From assembly GCF_002278135.3 (NCBI RefSeq), contig NZ_CP029425.2, positions 4,688,001 through 4,752,000 on the forward strand: 64,000 nucleotides of DNA, given 5' to 3'. Both the position numbers and the translations under genes were made by a program. The stretch comes from Bradyrhizobium ottawaense. Its GTDB lineage: Bacteria; Pseudomonadota; Alphaproteobacteria; Rhizobiales; Xanthobacteraceae. Within the stretch, counting starts at the first letter, position 1. Each line of letters opens with the position of its first letter. Shown here in pieces: positions 49,897 through 58,413 of this stretch. A model generated the notes under the pieces. It did no database searches. It was given only the letters and a program-made list of their open reading frames with translations, and was not told the origin of the DNA.

Positions 49897-51387
49897 ATGC
49901 GAAATATTCCGACCAATTCTCTCCCCTCACCGGCCAAGCCTTCCTTGCCGACAAAGACCGAGCTGCCGCTCGACCTCACCGGCCCGCACGTTACGCCAAG
50001 CGCCTCCGCCGCACACCGGCTCTATCAGGCGCTGTGCGAGATGATCGTCTCCGGCCTCGTCAAGCCCGGCGAGCCGCTGCCGCCGTCGCGAACGCTGGCC
50101 AAGCAGACCGGCTTTCGGCGCAACGCCGTCGTCATCGCCTATGAGCGCCTGATCGCCGACGGCTTCGCCGAGGCGACCGTCGGCTCCGGAACGTTCGTCG
50201 CCGCGCGCATTCCCGCGCGCGCGGCCGAGCCGAACAAGCCGAAGGTCGTTGTCGAAACGCCCGGGCAAGGCGCCTTCGCGCTCGGCTGCACCCATATCGA
50301 CGAACGCGCGGTGCAGCGTTTTCGCGCCTTCGTCGGCCGCCGCATGCGCGCCTTCGGGCCTGAACACCTTCACTATGGCGATCCCCGCGGCAGCCGCGAG
50401 CTGCGCGCGGCGATCGCCGATCATCTGTTGTCGGCGCGCGGCCTGCGCTGCGACCCCGATCAGATCATGCTGACGTCGGGCACGCTGCATGCGCTGCGCA
50501 TCGTGCTGAGCGCGATCCTCAAGCCCAACGACCAGGTCTGGTGCGAGGACCCAGGTTACCCCGCCGCGCGAAAAACCATCGCGCATTGCGGCTATCGCGC
50601 CGTGCCGGTTCCGGTCGACGAGCACGGGATGCAGGTCGCCAAGGGACGCACTGCCGGCCCCAACGCGCGCGCGGCCTATGTCACGCCGTCGCATCAGTTT
50701 CCGCTGGGCGTGCAGATGTCGATGCCGCGGCGGCTCGAGCTTCTGGACTGGGCCAGGCAGGCCGGCGCATTCGTACTGGAGGACGATTACGACAGCGAGT
50801 TTCGCTATGACGGCGCACCGCTGATGTCGCTCGCCGGCATCGATCGCCTCCAGCGCGTGATCTACCTTGGCACGTTTGCCAAGACGCTGTTTCCCGGCCT
50901 GCGCATCGGCTATTGCGCCCTGCCCGAACGCCTGATCGCGGACGTGACGGCTGCGCGCGCGGCGCTCGACCGCTTCCCCGGCACGCTGATGGAAGGTGCG
51001 GTCGCCGACATGCTCAACTCCGGCGCCTTCGCCGCCAACCTCAAGCGCGTGCGAAAACTCTATCGCGACGCCCGCGATTTGCTGGCCGAAACGCTGGAAG
51101 CCGCATCCGATGGCGCGCTCTCGGTACCAGTGCCATCGCAGGGCCTGCATCTGGTCGCCCGGTTTGATCGCTCGGTCGACCTTTCGGTGGCAGCGCGGGC
51201 CAAGCACGCGGCCGGCGCGGAAGGCTGGCTCTTGGCCGACACCTATTCGCGCGCGCGCCCTCTGCCTGGCTTCGTGCTGGGATTTTCCGGCCACGCGGTT
51301 CCACAGCTCATCGCCTCCGCCGAACGGCTCGCGCGGGAATCGCGCACCGCCCTGCGCACGAGGAACAGATCCGCCCGGGGGCCCTGA
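49897..51387 (+). CDS. MocR-type GntR/aminotransferase regulator
   Basis: The product has 496 residues. An N-terminal GntR winged helix (about 30-100: HRLYQALCEMIVSGLVKPGE and TLAKQTGFRRNAVVIAYERL) is fused to a class I aminotransferase-like domain with YLGTFAKTLFPGLRIGY carrying the PLP Lys. MocR regulators respond to PLP-bound ligands (PdxR, GabR, TauR). Here the divergent PNPOx-like gene is the likely target. The start was set at ATG 49897. Confidence 0.93.
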   Translation: MRNIPTNSLPSPAKPSLPTKTELPLDLTGPHVTPSASAAHRLYQALCEMIVSGLVKPGEPLPPSRTLAKQTGFRRNAVVIAYERLIADGFAEATVGSGTFVAARIPARAAEPNKPKVVVETPGQGAFALGCTHIDERAVQRFRAFVGRRMRAFGPEHLHYGDPRGSRELRAAIADHLLSARGLRCDPDQIMLTSGTLHALRIVLSAILKPNDQVWCEDPGYPAARKTIAHCGYRAVPVPVDEHGMQVAKGRTAGPNARAAYVTPSHQFPLGVQMSMPRRLELLDWARQAGAFVLEDDYDSEFRYDGAPLMSLAGIDRLQRVIYLGTFAKTLFPGLRIGYCALPERLIADVTAARAALDRFPGTLMEGAVADMLNSGAFAANLKRVRKLYRDARDLLAETLEAASDGALSVPVPSQGLHLVARFDRSVDLSVAARAKHAAGAEGWLLADTYSRARPLPGFVLGFSGHAVPQLIASAERLARESRTALRTRNRSARGP

Positions 51388-51454
51388 CAAAGGTTCACTA
51401 TCAGAATCGCGAGCCCGTCCTTACATTGCGGTATCAATGCCGGGATCTTTCGCC

Positions 51455-51700
51455 ATGCCTTTCCGCCGTGCAGCTTGCCTCTCAGTCCTGATCTCCGCCG
51501 CGCTAGTGACGACGGCGCACGCCGTCACGGTCGGACGCGAGCAGGACATCGTCGATCTCAAGCTAGGTCAGCGCGTGCAGGTGGATGACGGAACCTGCCC
51601 CGCCGGACAGGTCAAGGAAGTGCGCGGAACGAAGATGACCGATAAGGGCGTCGCGCGCACCAGCGCTTGCGTGCCGCGCTACGGTCCGAAGACGAAATAA
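51455..51700 (+). CDS. Small exported protein, possibly DUF6719-like
   Basis: The product has 81 residues: a signal peptide (MPFRRAACLSVLISAALVTT) and a mature part with REQDIVDLKLGQRVQVDDG, TCPAGQVKEVRGTKM and a final Cys-containing SACVPRYGP. Two Cys residues may pair. The pattern resembles small Bradyrhizobium exported proteins, and the family name is only a recollection. ATG 51437 is an alternative start. Confidence 0.7.
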   Translation: MPFRRAACLSVLISAALVTTAHAVTVGREQDIVDLKLGQRVQVDDGTCPAGQVKEVRGTKMTDKGVARTSACVPRYGPKTK

Positions 51701-52066
51701 TTACTGCTTCGCCGGATCGAACATGCACTGCAAGGTCGGCTTGGCGATCTTGGTGAAGGTCGGACCGATCTCGCCCTGCTTGGACGTCGGCACCCAGTCG
51801 GTCTCGATGGTGGGCACGCCGGTCTCGCTGATGCCGCGCAACAGCGCTTCGCGCAGATCGCGGTCCTCGACGGCCGCCGCGGCGTGATCGTGCAGGCAGC
51901 CGCAGACTTCCTCGGGATGTTCCCACCGCCCCAGCATCCGCGGCGCGCACTGACGCACGAACTCAGTGCGGGGATCCGGTAACCTGGTGGGAGCGCGCAC
52001 CTGCGCCTGGGCGGCATTGATCGTCAGAACGGACACGAACGCAGCGGCGCAAAATCGAACGATCAT
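51701..52066 (-). CDS. Exported protein with Cys pair, unknown function
   Basis: The product has 121 residues: a signal peptide (MIVRFCAAAFVSVLTINAAQ) and a mature part with FVRQCAPRMLGRWEHPEEVC and CLHDHAAAAVEDRDLREALL. The Cys spacing (QCAP, EVCGCL, QCMFD) suggests disulfides. Its stop directly abuts the end of the previous gene (convergent). No family is recognised. Confidence 0.75.
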   Translation of the reverse strand: MIVRFCAAAFVSVLTINAAQAQVRAPTRLPDPRTEFVRQCAPRMLGRWEHPEEVCGCLHDHAAAAVEDRDLREALLRGISETGVPTIETDWVPTSKQGEIGPTFTKIAKPTLQCMFDPAKQ

Positions 52067-52100
52067 GATGGCCTTTATCGGCTGATTTTCTTGTTATCGA

Positions 52101-52265
52101 TCAGAAACGCGCAGCAACCACGATCGACTGCGACGCCGTGGGGGTGATCGGCGAGCCGCTGTACTGGAAGGTGCCGACACCGGGAAGATTGCCGTCCGGC
52201 GCGCCCGCGAACGAAGGGCCTGCAATCACCAAACCGAAGGCAAGGATGAAGCTGAGCGCGCGCAT
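52101..52265 (-). CDS. Very small exported protein
   Basis: The product has 54 residues: a signal peptide (MRALSFILAFGLVIAGPSFA) and a short mature part (GAPDGNLPGVGTFQYSG then PITPTASQSIVVAARF). GGAGA stands upstream of the ATG at 52265. The mature chain is only about 34 residues, so this may be a secreted peptide. No family is recognised. Confidence 0.55.
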   Translation of the reverse strand: MRALSFILAFGLVIAGPSFAGAPDGNLPGVGTFQYSGSPITPTASQSIVVAARF

Positions 52266-52906
52266 GGTCTTGTCTCCGAATTCGGTGGCCGGCGATGCGC
52301 CGTCGTTCGTTGTGAAGCTGATAACCATGGGCGGTTTCGCGCGTGATGCGCCAAAAGCGCAAAATGGTTTCATCTCCGTGAGAATTGTTTCGTCGAGCCC
52401 GGGACGACGACATAATTCTCCGAAAAGACCAATCATTTCAGATGGGTCTCGCCGCAGATCAAAGTAGCCTGCCAAGTTCCGGCTGCGGTGCGCGACCACA
52501 CCAGACGCAGCCGCCGTCATGCTCGCGCCTTACCCGCTTCACACGCATTTTACGTTTTTCTGCTGAATGGAACGGCAAACGAAGGCTGGGTCGAACCGAG
52601 GGCACGTCGGCCGCGACCCAAGCCATCGAAGCCAGGACGCCCGGATCACCGGGCGCGTTTACTTGAGGGATGGCCATTATGGTGGCGCAAGATCGCGCAA
52701 TGCCGCGCGAGGCGGACCAACGGACGGACCGCGGAGATCAACGATCGAATCGCGTCGCCTCAGCCGGCGCGATGTCGTTGCAGTCTGGCCGCGGCTTTGA
52801 AGCCGCGCCACAAGCGTTCGTGCGCCTGACCGGCTCGCACCTTGTCAAACCGCGGGCCAGCCGCGCTGAGTGAACCCAAGCGCGGCACTGAGTGAACGCA
52901 AGCGCG
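52266..52906. other. Gap of about 640 bases without a supported gene
   Basis: Open frames on both strands (52385-52666 plus, 52459-52677 minus) lack ribosome sites and protein-like composition. The right end holds a 22-bp tandem repeat (52866-52918) that overlaps the end of creA. No RNA gene was seen. Confidence 0.5.
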
Positions 52907-52918
52907 TCACTGAGTGAA
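52866..52918. repeat. Three tandem copies of a 22-bp unit over the creA stop
   Basis: CTGAGTGAA occurs at 52866, 52888 and 52910, with the intervening bases (for example CGCAAGCGCGTCA) also largely repeated. The last copy covers the creA stop codon, so the copies look like duplicates of the gene's last bases. Confidence 0.75.
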
Positions 52919-53455
52919 GAACTCGCCGCACTTCTGGACGTTTGCGTCCGTCGGTCCCCACGGCATGATCGGCACGGTCGAGGTCGAGTTCTTCGGCGAG
53001 CCCTCGATCAGCCTGTCCGAATAGACCATGTAGACCAGCACGTTGCGCTTGGCGTCGCAGCCGCGCACGATCTGCATCTTCTTGAAGAACAGCGAGCGGC
53101 GCTGACGGAACATGTCGTCGCCCTGCTCCATTTTGTTCTTGAACTTGATCGGGCCGACCTGGCGGCAGGCCAGCGAGATGTCCGAGACCTCCTCGGCAAG
53201 GCCCAGCCAACCCTTGAAGCCGCCCTTCTCCGGCACGGTGAAATGACAGGCGACGCCCTCGACTTCAGGATCGTCGAGACCATAGGTCGCGAGCTTGTCG
53301 TTCGGGCTCATCCATTTGAACACGGTGGAGCGGCGGAAGATCAGATCGGGCTCGTCGGCAGCCGAAGCGGACGCCGACTGCACGACCAGAGCCAGGAGGA
53401 AGAAAGCTAAGCCTTTCAATCGGATGCCAGAAAGACCGAGGAAACGAGATGACAT
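52907..53455 (-). CDS. creA: CreA family exported protein
   Basis: The product has 182 residues: a signal peptide (MSSRFLGLSGIRLKGLAFFL) and the CreA domain with FRRSTVFKWMSPNDKLATYG, DPEVEGVACHFTVPEKGGFK and RRSLFFKKMQIVRGCDAKRN. CreA is a small periplasmic protein of unknown role. The ATG at 53455 has GGAGA 6 nt upstream; ATG 53473 was rejected. Confidence 0.9.
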   Translation of the reverse strand: MSSRFLGLSGIRLKGLAFFLLALVVQSASASAADEPDLIFRRSTVFKWMSPNDKLATYGLDDPEVEGVACHFTVPEKGGFKGWLGLAEEVSDISLACRQVGPIKFKNKMEQGDDMFRQRRSLFFKKMQIVRGCDAKRNVLVYMVYSDRLIEGSPKNSTSTVPIMPWGPTDANVQKCGEFFTQ

Positions 53456-53651
53456 GAAGTTCTCCGCTAACAAGTCGCCACAATGTAGGCATGAGGCAGC
53501 CGCTCAGGAAGACGACGGACAGACGGGCGCGGCCGCCGTTTACCGCTCCGTGAGGCTTTTTTGCTACGACTTGGACAAATGTAGCTGATGGCAGAACCGC
53601 CCTGCTGGTGAACGCGTATCCCCTCTGCGAGACTAACTTCTGATTTGGATT

Positions 53652-55247
53652 ATGGATTCGAGGATGAACAGCGTGAACGGGTCGGGTTTTTCTGCCAAGC
53701 CGGCGCGGCTGTGGCAGGTCGCCATTTTGACGGCGGCGGGTGTGATCGGCGCGACCAGCCAGGCAGACGCTGCATTTTATTATTGGACGGATTATTCCGA
53801 CGGGTCCTATTACGCCCGGCAGGACCGGCATCCCGAAATACCGCGCCAGAAGCCGCAGAAGCGCGGCGCTGCCGTCAAGAAGGAAGCTGTCGCCGGGAAG
53901 GAAGCCGGGACCAAGCCCCAAGGGCCGCTGGTCATCGTCGTCTCGATCGACCGGCAGAAGGTCACGGTCTACGACACCAACGGCGTGTTCGCGGAATCTC
54001 CGGTGTCGACAGGCATGAAGGGCCATTCGACGCCGATGGGTGTGTTCAGCGTCATCCAGAAGCACAAATTCCACCACTCCAACATCTATAGCGGCGCGCC
54101 GATGCCGTACATGCAGCGGATCACCTGGTCCGGTGTCGCCATGCATGCCGGCGTGCTGCCGGGTTATCCGGCCTCGCATGGCTGCATCCGCATGCCGATG
54201 GCGTTCGCGGTGAAGATGTGGAACTGGACCAGGATGGGCGCGCGCGTCATCGTCGCGCCCGGCGAGATGACGCCGCACAGCTTCTCCCATCCCCTGCTCG
54301 CCTCCGTGCGCGTGCCGCCGCCTGCCGCCAGCCTCGAGCCGCAGACCAATGTCGGCGACAAGGCCGACAAGGGCGCCGCGCTGACCAAAGGCGCCGAGAC
54401 CAAAACTGCCAGCGCCGACAGCGTGCTCGAGCTGCGCACGTCCGTCGGACACGTCGTGATGTCGGGTGTGACCACGGGCAATGCGTCAGCCCGCGACGAA
54501 GCCGCCGTGCCGGCCGACAAGACCAAGACGGCCGAGGCATCCGACGCCGCCAAGCCTCAATCGGAGGAAGCCGCCAAGCCGGCTAGCGACGACAAGCCGG
54601 CCACCGACAAGGTCGAAGCTGTCAAGACCGAGCCGGTCAAGACGGAAGCCGCGGACTCCGCGAAGACGCCCGATGCGCCGGCCACTGCACCTGCGCTCGC
54701 CGCCTCGCCCGACGCGAAGAAGGATGACGGCCGCGTTGCCGAACCGGCGGCGGCCGCAAAGCCGGAAGCGCCCAAGCGGGCCGGCCAGATCGCCGTCTTC
54801 ATCAGCCGCAAGGATTCCAAGCTCTACGTACGGCAGAATTTCGCGCCGTTGTTCGAGGTCCCGATCACGATCGCCACGAGCGACCGTCCGCTCGGCACGC
54901 ATATCTTCACCGCCGAGCTCGACAAGACCGACTCCAATGCGCTGCGTTGGTCGGTGGTGTCGCTTCCGGTCTCCGCCCGTTCCGCGGCCCGCGAGGACGA
55001 CAGCCGCCTCACGCGCCGCAAGGGTGACGCTGCGGTGATCCCCGTCGCCGCCAAGCCTGTGGCTGCCAAGCCCGTGGTCACGCCGGACAGCCCGGCCGCG
55101 GCCCTCGACCGCGTCTCTATCCCCGCCGACACCATGGCGAAGATCAACGAGATGCTGACATCCGGCGGCTCGATCATCATCTCGGACCAGGGCATCAACC
55201 AGGGCGAGACCGGCGAAGGCACCGACTTCATCGTCCGCCTGTACTGA
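53652..55247 (+). CDS. L,D-transpeptidase with long disordered linker and second, degenerate domain
   Basis: The product has 531 residues. An N-terminal signal (about 18-40) precedes the YkuD domain (about 92-205), which carries the catalytic SHGCIR at 175-180 (Cys178, His176) and the upstream GVAMHAGVLPGYPA. A long Ala/Lys/Asp/Glu/Pro-rich linker (about 225-375) is followed by a C-terminal stretch, RAGQIAVFISRKDSKLYVRQ with LFEVPITIATSDRPLGTHIF, that resembles a second YkuD start but lacks the Cys. It would form L,D-crosslinks or attach proteins to peptidoglycan. Confidence 0.9.
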   Translation: MDSRMNSVNGSGFSAKPARLWQVAILTAAGVIGATSQADAAFYYWTDYSDGSYYARQDRHPEIPRQKPQKRGAAVKKEAVAGKEAGTKPQGPLVIVVSIDRQKVTVYDTNGVFAESPVSTGMKGHSTPMGVFSVIQKHKFHHSNIYSGAPMPYMQRITWSGVAMHAGVLPGYPASHGCIRMPMAFAVKMWNWTRMGARVIVAPGEMTPHSFSHPLLASVRVPPPAASLEPQTNVGDKADKGAALTKGAETKTASADSVLELRTSVGHVVMSGVTTGNASARDEAAVPADKTKTAEASDAAKPQSEEAAKPASDDKPATDKVEAVKTEPVKTEAADSAKTPDAPATAPALAASPDAKKDDGRVAEPAAAAKPEAPKRAGQIAVFISRKDSKLYVRQNFAPLFEVPITIATSDRPLGTHIFTAELDKTDSNALRWSVVSLPVSARSAAREDDSRLTRRKGDAAVIPVAAKPVAAKPVVTPDSPAAALDRVSIPADTMAKINEMLTSGGSIIISDQGINQGETGEGTDFIVRLY

Positions 55248-55340
55248 CCTGTTTCACGGCGCGTCGATAACGCGGTGTTGACGAGGCAGGTCGCAGCGGC
55301 GGAGTAACATCCGGCCCGGATCATTTCGGGGGACGCCGTC

Positions 55341-55909
55341 ATGATGAATCGCAGAACCGTGCTCACCGCGGCGCTTGCAGGCATGCTCGCGCCGGCAACG
55401 CGCGCACTGGCCGATGGCGGCATGAGCCGGATCTCGGCCTACGCCTTTTCCTTCCCCGCTTTGTCCGGCGACGACATCCGCCTTGCCGCCTTCACTGGCA
55501 AGCCGCTGCTGGTGGTCAACACCGCATCGCTCTGTGGCTACACGCCGCAATATGCCGGCCTGCAGGAGATCTGGAACGAGTTTCGTGCGCGCGGGCTCAC
55601 CGTGATCGGCGTGCCCTCCAACGATTTCGGCGGCCAGGAGCCGGGCGGCAGCAGCGAGATCACCGAGACCGCGCACCACCAATATGGTGTTACCTTTCCG
55701 ATCGCAGCCAAGGTGAACGTCGTCGGAGCAAAGCGCATCCGTTCTACAAATGGGCCGCCGATGCGCGCCCGCGCGAAGTTCCGCGCTGGAACTTCCACAA
55801 ATATCTGATCGGCCGCGACGGCTACATCGTCGAGGTCTTTCCGTCCGCGGTCGAACCGGCCGACACGCGGATCAAGACGGCCATTGCCAGGACGCTGGCC
55901 GACAGTTGA
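55341..55909 (+). pseudogene. Glutathione peroxidase with single-base frameshift
   Basis: The first 130 residues are a normal exported peroxidase: signal MMNRRTVLTAALAGMLAPAT and NTASLCGYTPQYAGLQ with the active Cys, then IGVPSNDFGGQEPG. At about 55731 the frame breaks: GGAGCAAAGCGCATCCG should read with one more G. The true continuation (AHPFYKWAADARPREVPRWN, then FHKYLIGRDGYIVEVFP) is intact in the +1 frame to a TGA at 55907. It is either a recent inactivation or a sequencing error. Confidence 0.88.
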
Positions 55910-56074
55910 CGCGCGGCGCCCCAATCCGGCTGGGCACAATTGTGGCGGGATGCCAAACAGCCGTTGCAATGGCGATGGCCCACCATCTAGGCTAGGATCG
56001 TTTGGGGCAGGACGGTTTTTGCCGGGGGCGAAAAGCAGCGGCGGAACAACGGGATCAATCTCGAGGACAACACC

Positions 56075-57100
56075 ATGCGTGTGGCGGCAGGACTGATTTT
56101 GGCAAGCGCGATGTCGGTTGCGATGACCGGCGCAGCATGGTCGCAGACCCCGGCCGCAAAGCCCGCAGCTGCGACGCAAGCCGCACCCGCGGCGACGCCG
56201 GCAGCGGCTGCGCCTGCTGCCGCTCCGCCAGCAGCTCCCGCGGCCGCCGCCGCGCCGGCAGGCTTCGTCAATCCGCCTCCGCCCAAGCAGGCGCCGCAGC
56301 CGGCCCGCGCGGCTTGCAACACGCCGGGCGCGCTCGGTGTCGCCCGCACCGTCGAGATCGACACCACGGGCGGTCCGGGCTTCGGCTTCGAGCATTTCAA
56401 GGAGCTCGACTTCCTGCGCGACAAGGAGGTGGTACTGACCTTCGACGACGGCCCCTGGCCCAAGAACACGCCCGCTGTGCTGAAGGCGCTCGCCGACGAA
56501 TGCACCACCGGCATCTTCTTCTCGATCGGCAAGCACGCGACCTATGAGCCCGAGATCCTGAAGCAGGTCTACAACGCCGGCCACACCGTTGGCACCCACA
56601 CCTGGTCGCACGCCAATCTCAACAACAAGAAGCTTAACGAAGCGCAGCGCAAGGAAGAGATCGAGAAGGGCCTGTCCGCGGTGAAGTGGGCGCTCGGCGG
56701 CATCTCGCCCTCGCCGTTCTTCCGCTTCCCGGCGCTTCAGCATCCGCCGGAGATGGTCACCTATCTCGGCAACCGCAACACCGCGATCTTCTCCTGCGAT
56801 ATCGACTCTTTCGACTTCAAGGCTTCCAAGCCCGAGAAGGTGGTCGAGACCGTGATGAAGAAGCTCGACACCAAGGGCAAGGGCATCATCCTGATGCACG
56901 ACTTCCAGAAGCACACGGCGGAGGCCCTGCCCGAGCTGCTCAAGCGCCTGAAGGCGGGTGGCTACAAGGTGGTGGCGATGCGCGCCAAATTCCCGGCCTC
57001 GTCGCTGCCCGAATACGACCAGGAGCTGCTCAAGGACGCCAAGCTGCCGACGGTGAGCCAGCGCCCGGTCAATTCCGTGGTGACGACCGTTTCCGAATAG
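56075..57100 (+). CDS. Polysaccharide deacetylase family protein
   Basis: The product has 341 residues: signal peptide (MRVAAGLILASAMSVAMTGA), an Ala/Pro-rich linker (about 30-65), and a NodB-type domain with the metal and catalytic motifs VVLTFDDGPWPKNTP and GTHTWSHANLNN, then FFRFPALQHPPEM and MHDFQKHTAE. It probably removes acetyl groups from peptidoglycan or an extracellular polysaccharide outside the inner membrane. The linker suggests it spans the periplasm. Confidence 0.92.
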   Translation: MRVAAGLILASAMSVAMTGAAWSQTPAAKPAAATQAAPAATPAAAAPAAAPPAAPAAAAAPAGFVNPPPPKQAPQPARAACNTPGALGVARTVEIDTTGGPGFGFEHFKELDFLRDKEVVLTFDDGPWPKNTPAVLKALADECTTGIFFSIGKHATYEPEILKQVYNAGHTVGTHTWSHANLNNKKLNEAQRKEEIEKGLSAVKWALGGISPSPFFRFPALQHPPEMVTYLGNRNTAIFSCDIDSFDFKASKPEKVVETVMKKLDTKGKGIILMHDFQKHTAEALPELLKRLKAGGYKVVAMRAKFPASSLPEYDQELLKDAKLPTVSQRPVNSVVTTVSE

Positions 57101-57107
57101 ACGGCCA

Positions 57108-57659
57108 TTGTCTTTCCGTATCGAAGGCTACGTCATCGTCTCGGCGGACGGCATGCTCGCCGACGCCGGCCACGTCATGCCCGACAGCCTGAAGTTCGAC
57201 GGCGACAAGCTGTTCTTCGAGCAGGCGCTCGATCGCGCCGCGCTGATCGTGCACGGCCGCAACTCGCATGAGCAGCAGCCGAATTCGCCGAAGCGCAAGC
57301 GGCTGATCCTGACCCGCAAGATCAAGGCGCTCTCCGTCGATCCGGAGATGCCGAACGCAACGCTGTGGAATCCGAAACAGGCGAGCTTCGAGGAGGCCTG
57401 CGCCTTTGCCGATGTCGCCTCCGGCATGGTCGCCATCATCGGCGGCCCCGCCGTGTTCGAGATGTTCATGGGCCGCTACGATACCTTCTGGCTGTCGGAA
57501 GCCCCGCATGTGCGCCTGCCCGGCGGCGAAGGCTGCTTCGTCGGCGTGCCCCAGCGGAGCCCGCATGAGGTGCTGGCGTCGCACGGCCTGAAGCCGGGCA
57601 CGCCGTATCTGCTCGACGCGGCGCATGAGGTGACTGTGACACCCTGGCGCCGAACGTAG
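57108..57659 (+). CDS. Dihydrofolate reductase-like (RibD C-terminal type) protein
   Basis: The product has 183 residues. The DHFR/RibD_C-type pattern is IEGYVIVSADGMLADAGHVM at the start, LIVHGRNSHEQQPNSPKRKR in the middle and SGMVAIIGGPAVFEMFMGRY near the cofactor site. A TTG start at 57108 was chosen because the next Met lies inside the first strand. It is 7 nt after the deacetylase stop, so it may share its transcript. The true substrate is unknown; it is not a standard DHFR. Confidence 0.85.
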   Translation: MSFRIEGYVIVSADGMLADAGHVMPDSLKFDGDKLFFEQALDRAALIVHGRNSHEQQPNSPKRKRLILTRKIKALSVDPEMPNATLWNPKQASFEEACAFADVASGMVAIIGGPAVFEMFMGRYDTFWLSEAPHVRLPGGEGCFVGVPQRSPHEVLASHGLKPGTPYLLDAAHEVTVTPWRRT

Positions 57660-57663
57660 GCCG

Positions 57664-58116
57664 TCAGACGTCCCCGTACGCCGCCTCGGCCGGACGCGTG
57701 GTGCGGCCGTATCCCATGATCATGAACAAGGCGCCGATGATCGAAAGGTTCTTCAGCGCGTCGACCACCATCTTCGCGTTGTCGGGCGGCGCCTGGTTCC
57801 AAAAATCGTCGAACAGCACGGTCGCGACCGCGACATAGACGATCAGCAGCATCGCGAAGAACCGCGCGCCGAAATTCAGCGCGATCATCAGCCCCGCGAT
57901 GATCTCGAGCGCGCCGACCGCGATCGCCAGCAGTTGCGGCGTGGTCATGGCGGTGGCCGTCTCCACCTGCTTGGCGTAAGGGGCGACGATGTCGGGCACC
58001 ACGACCTTGGTGGCGATGAAGTCGGCCGTCGCCTGGATGGCAAAGAGCTTGGTCGCGCCCGTGTAGATGAACAGCACGGCGAACAGGATTCGCCCGAAAG
58101 TCACGAACGCTGGCAT
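57664..58116 (-). CDS. DoxX family membrane protein
   Basis: The product has 150 residues with four membrane helices (for example RILFAVLFIYTGATKLFAI and LLAIAVGALEIIAGLMIALN, FFAMLLIVYVAVATVLF, LSIIGALFMIMGYGRTTRP). DoxX-like proteins are linked to redox or thiosulfate handling in some species. The gene is convergent with the DHFR-like gene, ending 5 nt away. Confidence 0.92.
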   Translation of the reverse strand: MPAFVTFGRILFAVLFIYTGATKLFAIQATADFIATKVVVPDIVAPYAKQVETATAMTTPQLLAIAVGALEIIAGLMIALNFGARFFAMLLIVYVAVATVLFDDFWNQAPPDNAKMVVDALKNLSIIGALFMIMGYGRTTRPAEAAYGDV

Positions 58117-58299
58117 GATCGGCCTCTTGGCAAAGCGCTAAGCACGGAACGCGCAAGGATTATGAAGAGTTGCGCGCCGCTTTACAAACGGGGAAATGGA
58201 GAACTGAAAGTAATTCAACGTTGGCGAGGCGGACGGTGTAGTGGCGCTCGCTACCGGAGTCGAACTACCGGGACGAATTCGACCACCACTCTCTCTCTG

Positions 58300-58385
58300 C
58301 GTCATGGCCGGACTTGTCCCGGCCATCCACGGCCTGTCCCGCGGCACGAAGATCGTGGATGCCCGGGACAAGCCCGGGCATGACG
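58300..58385. repeat. Dispersed inverted repeat, family C, copy 2
   Basis: The 86-bp element has the same length and layout as the copy at 26751, but its left arm carries GGCCGG and its right arm CCCGGG, the reverse of copy 1, so it is inserted in the opposite orientation. It lies in the gap between DoxX and the end of maeB. Confidence 0.85.
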
Positions 58386-58413
58386 ATTCGGAGAATCTTA
58401 CTTGAACGGTCCC

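Noticed and set aside
49927..51390. Minus-strand open frame opposite the MocR gene
   Set aside because: Antisense shadow of a clear GntR/aminotransferase gene; no ribosome site or recognisable domain.
52385..52677. Overlapping short frames on both strands in the creA-side gap
   Set aside because: Composition unlike nearby proteins, no ribosome sites, and no family resemblance.
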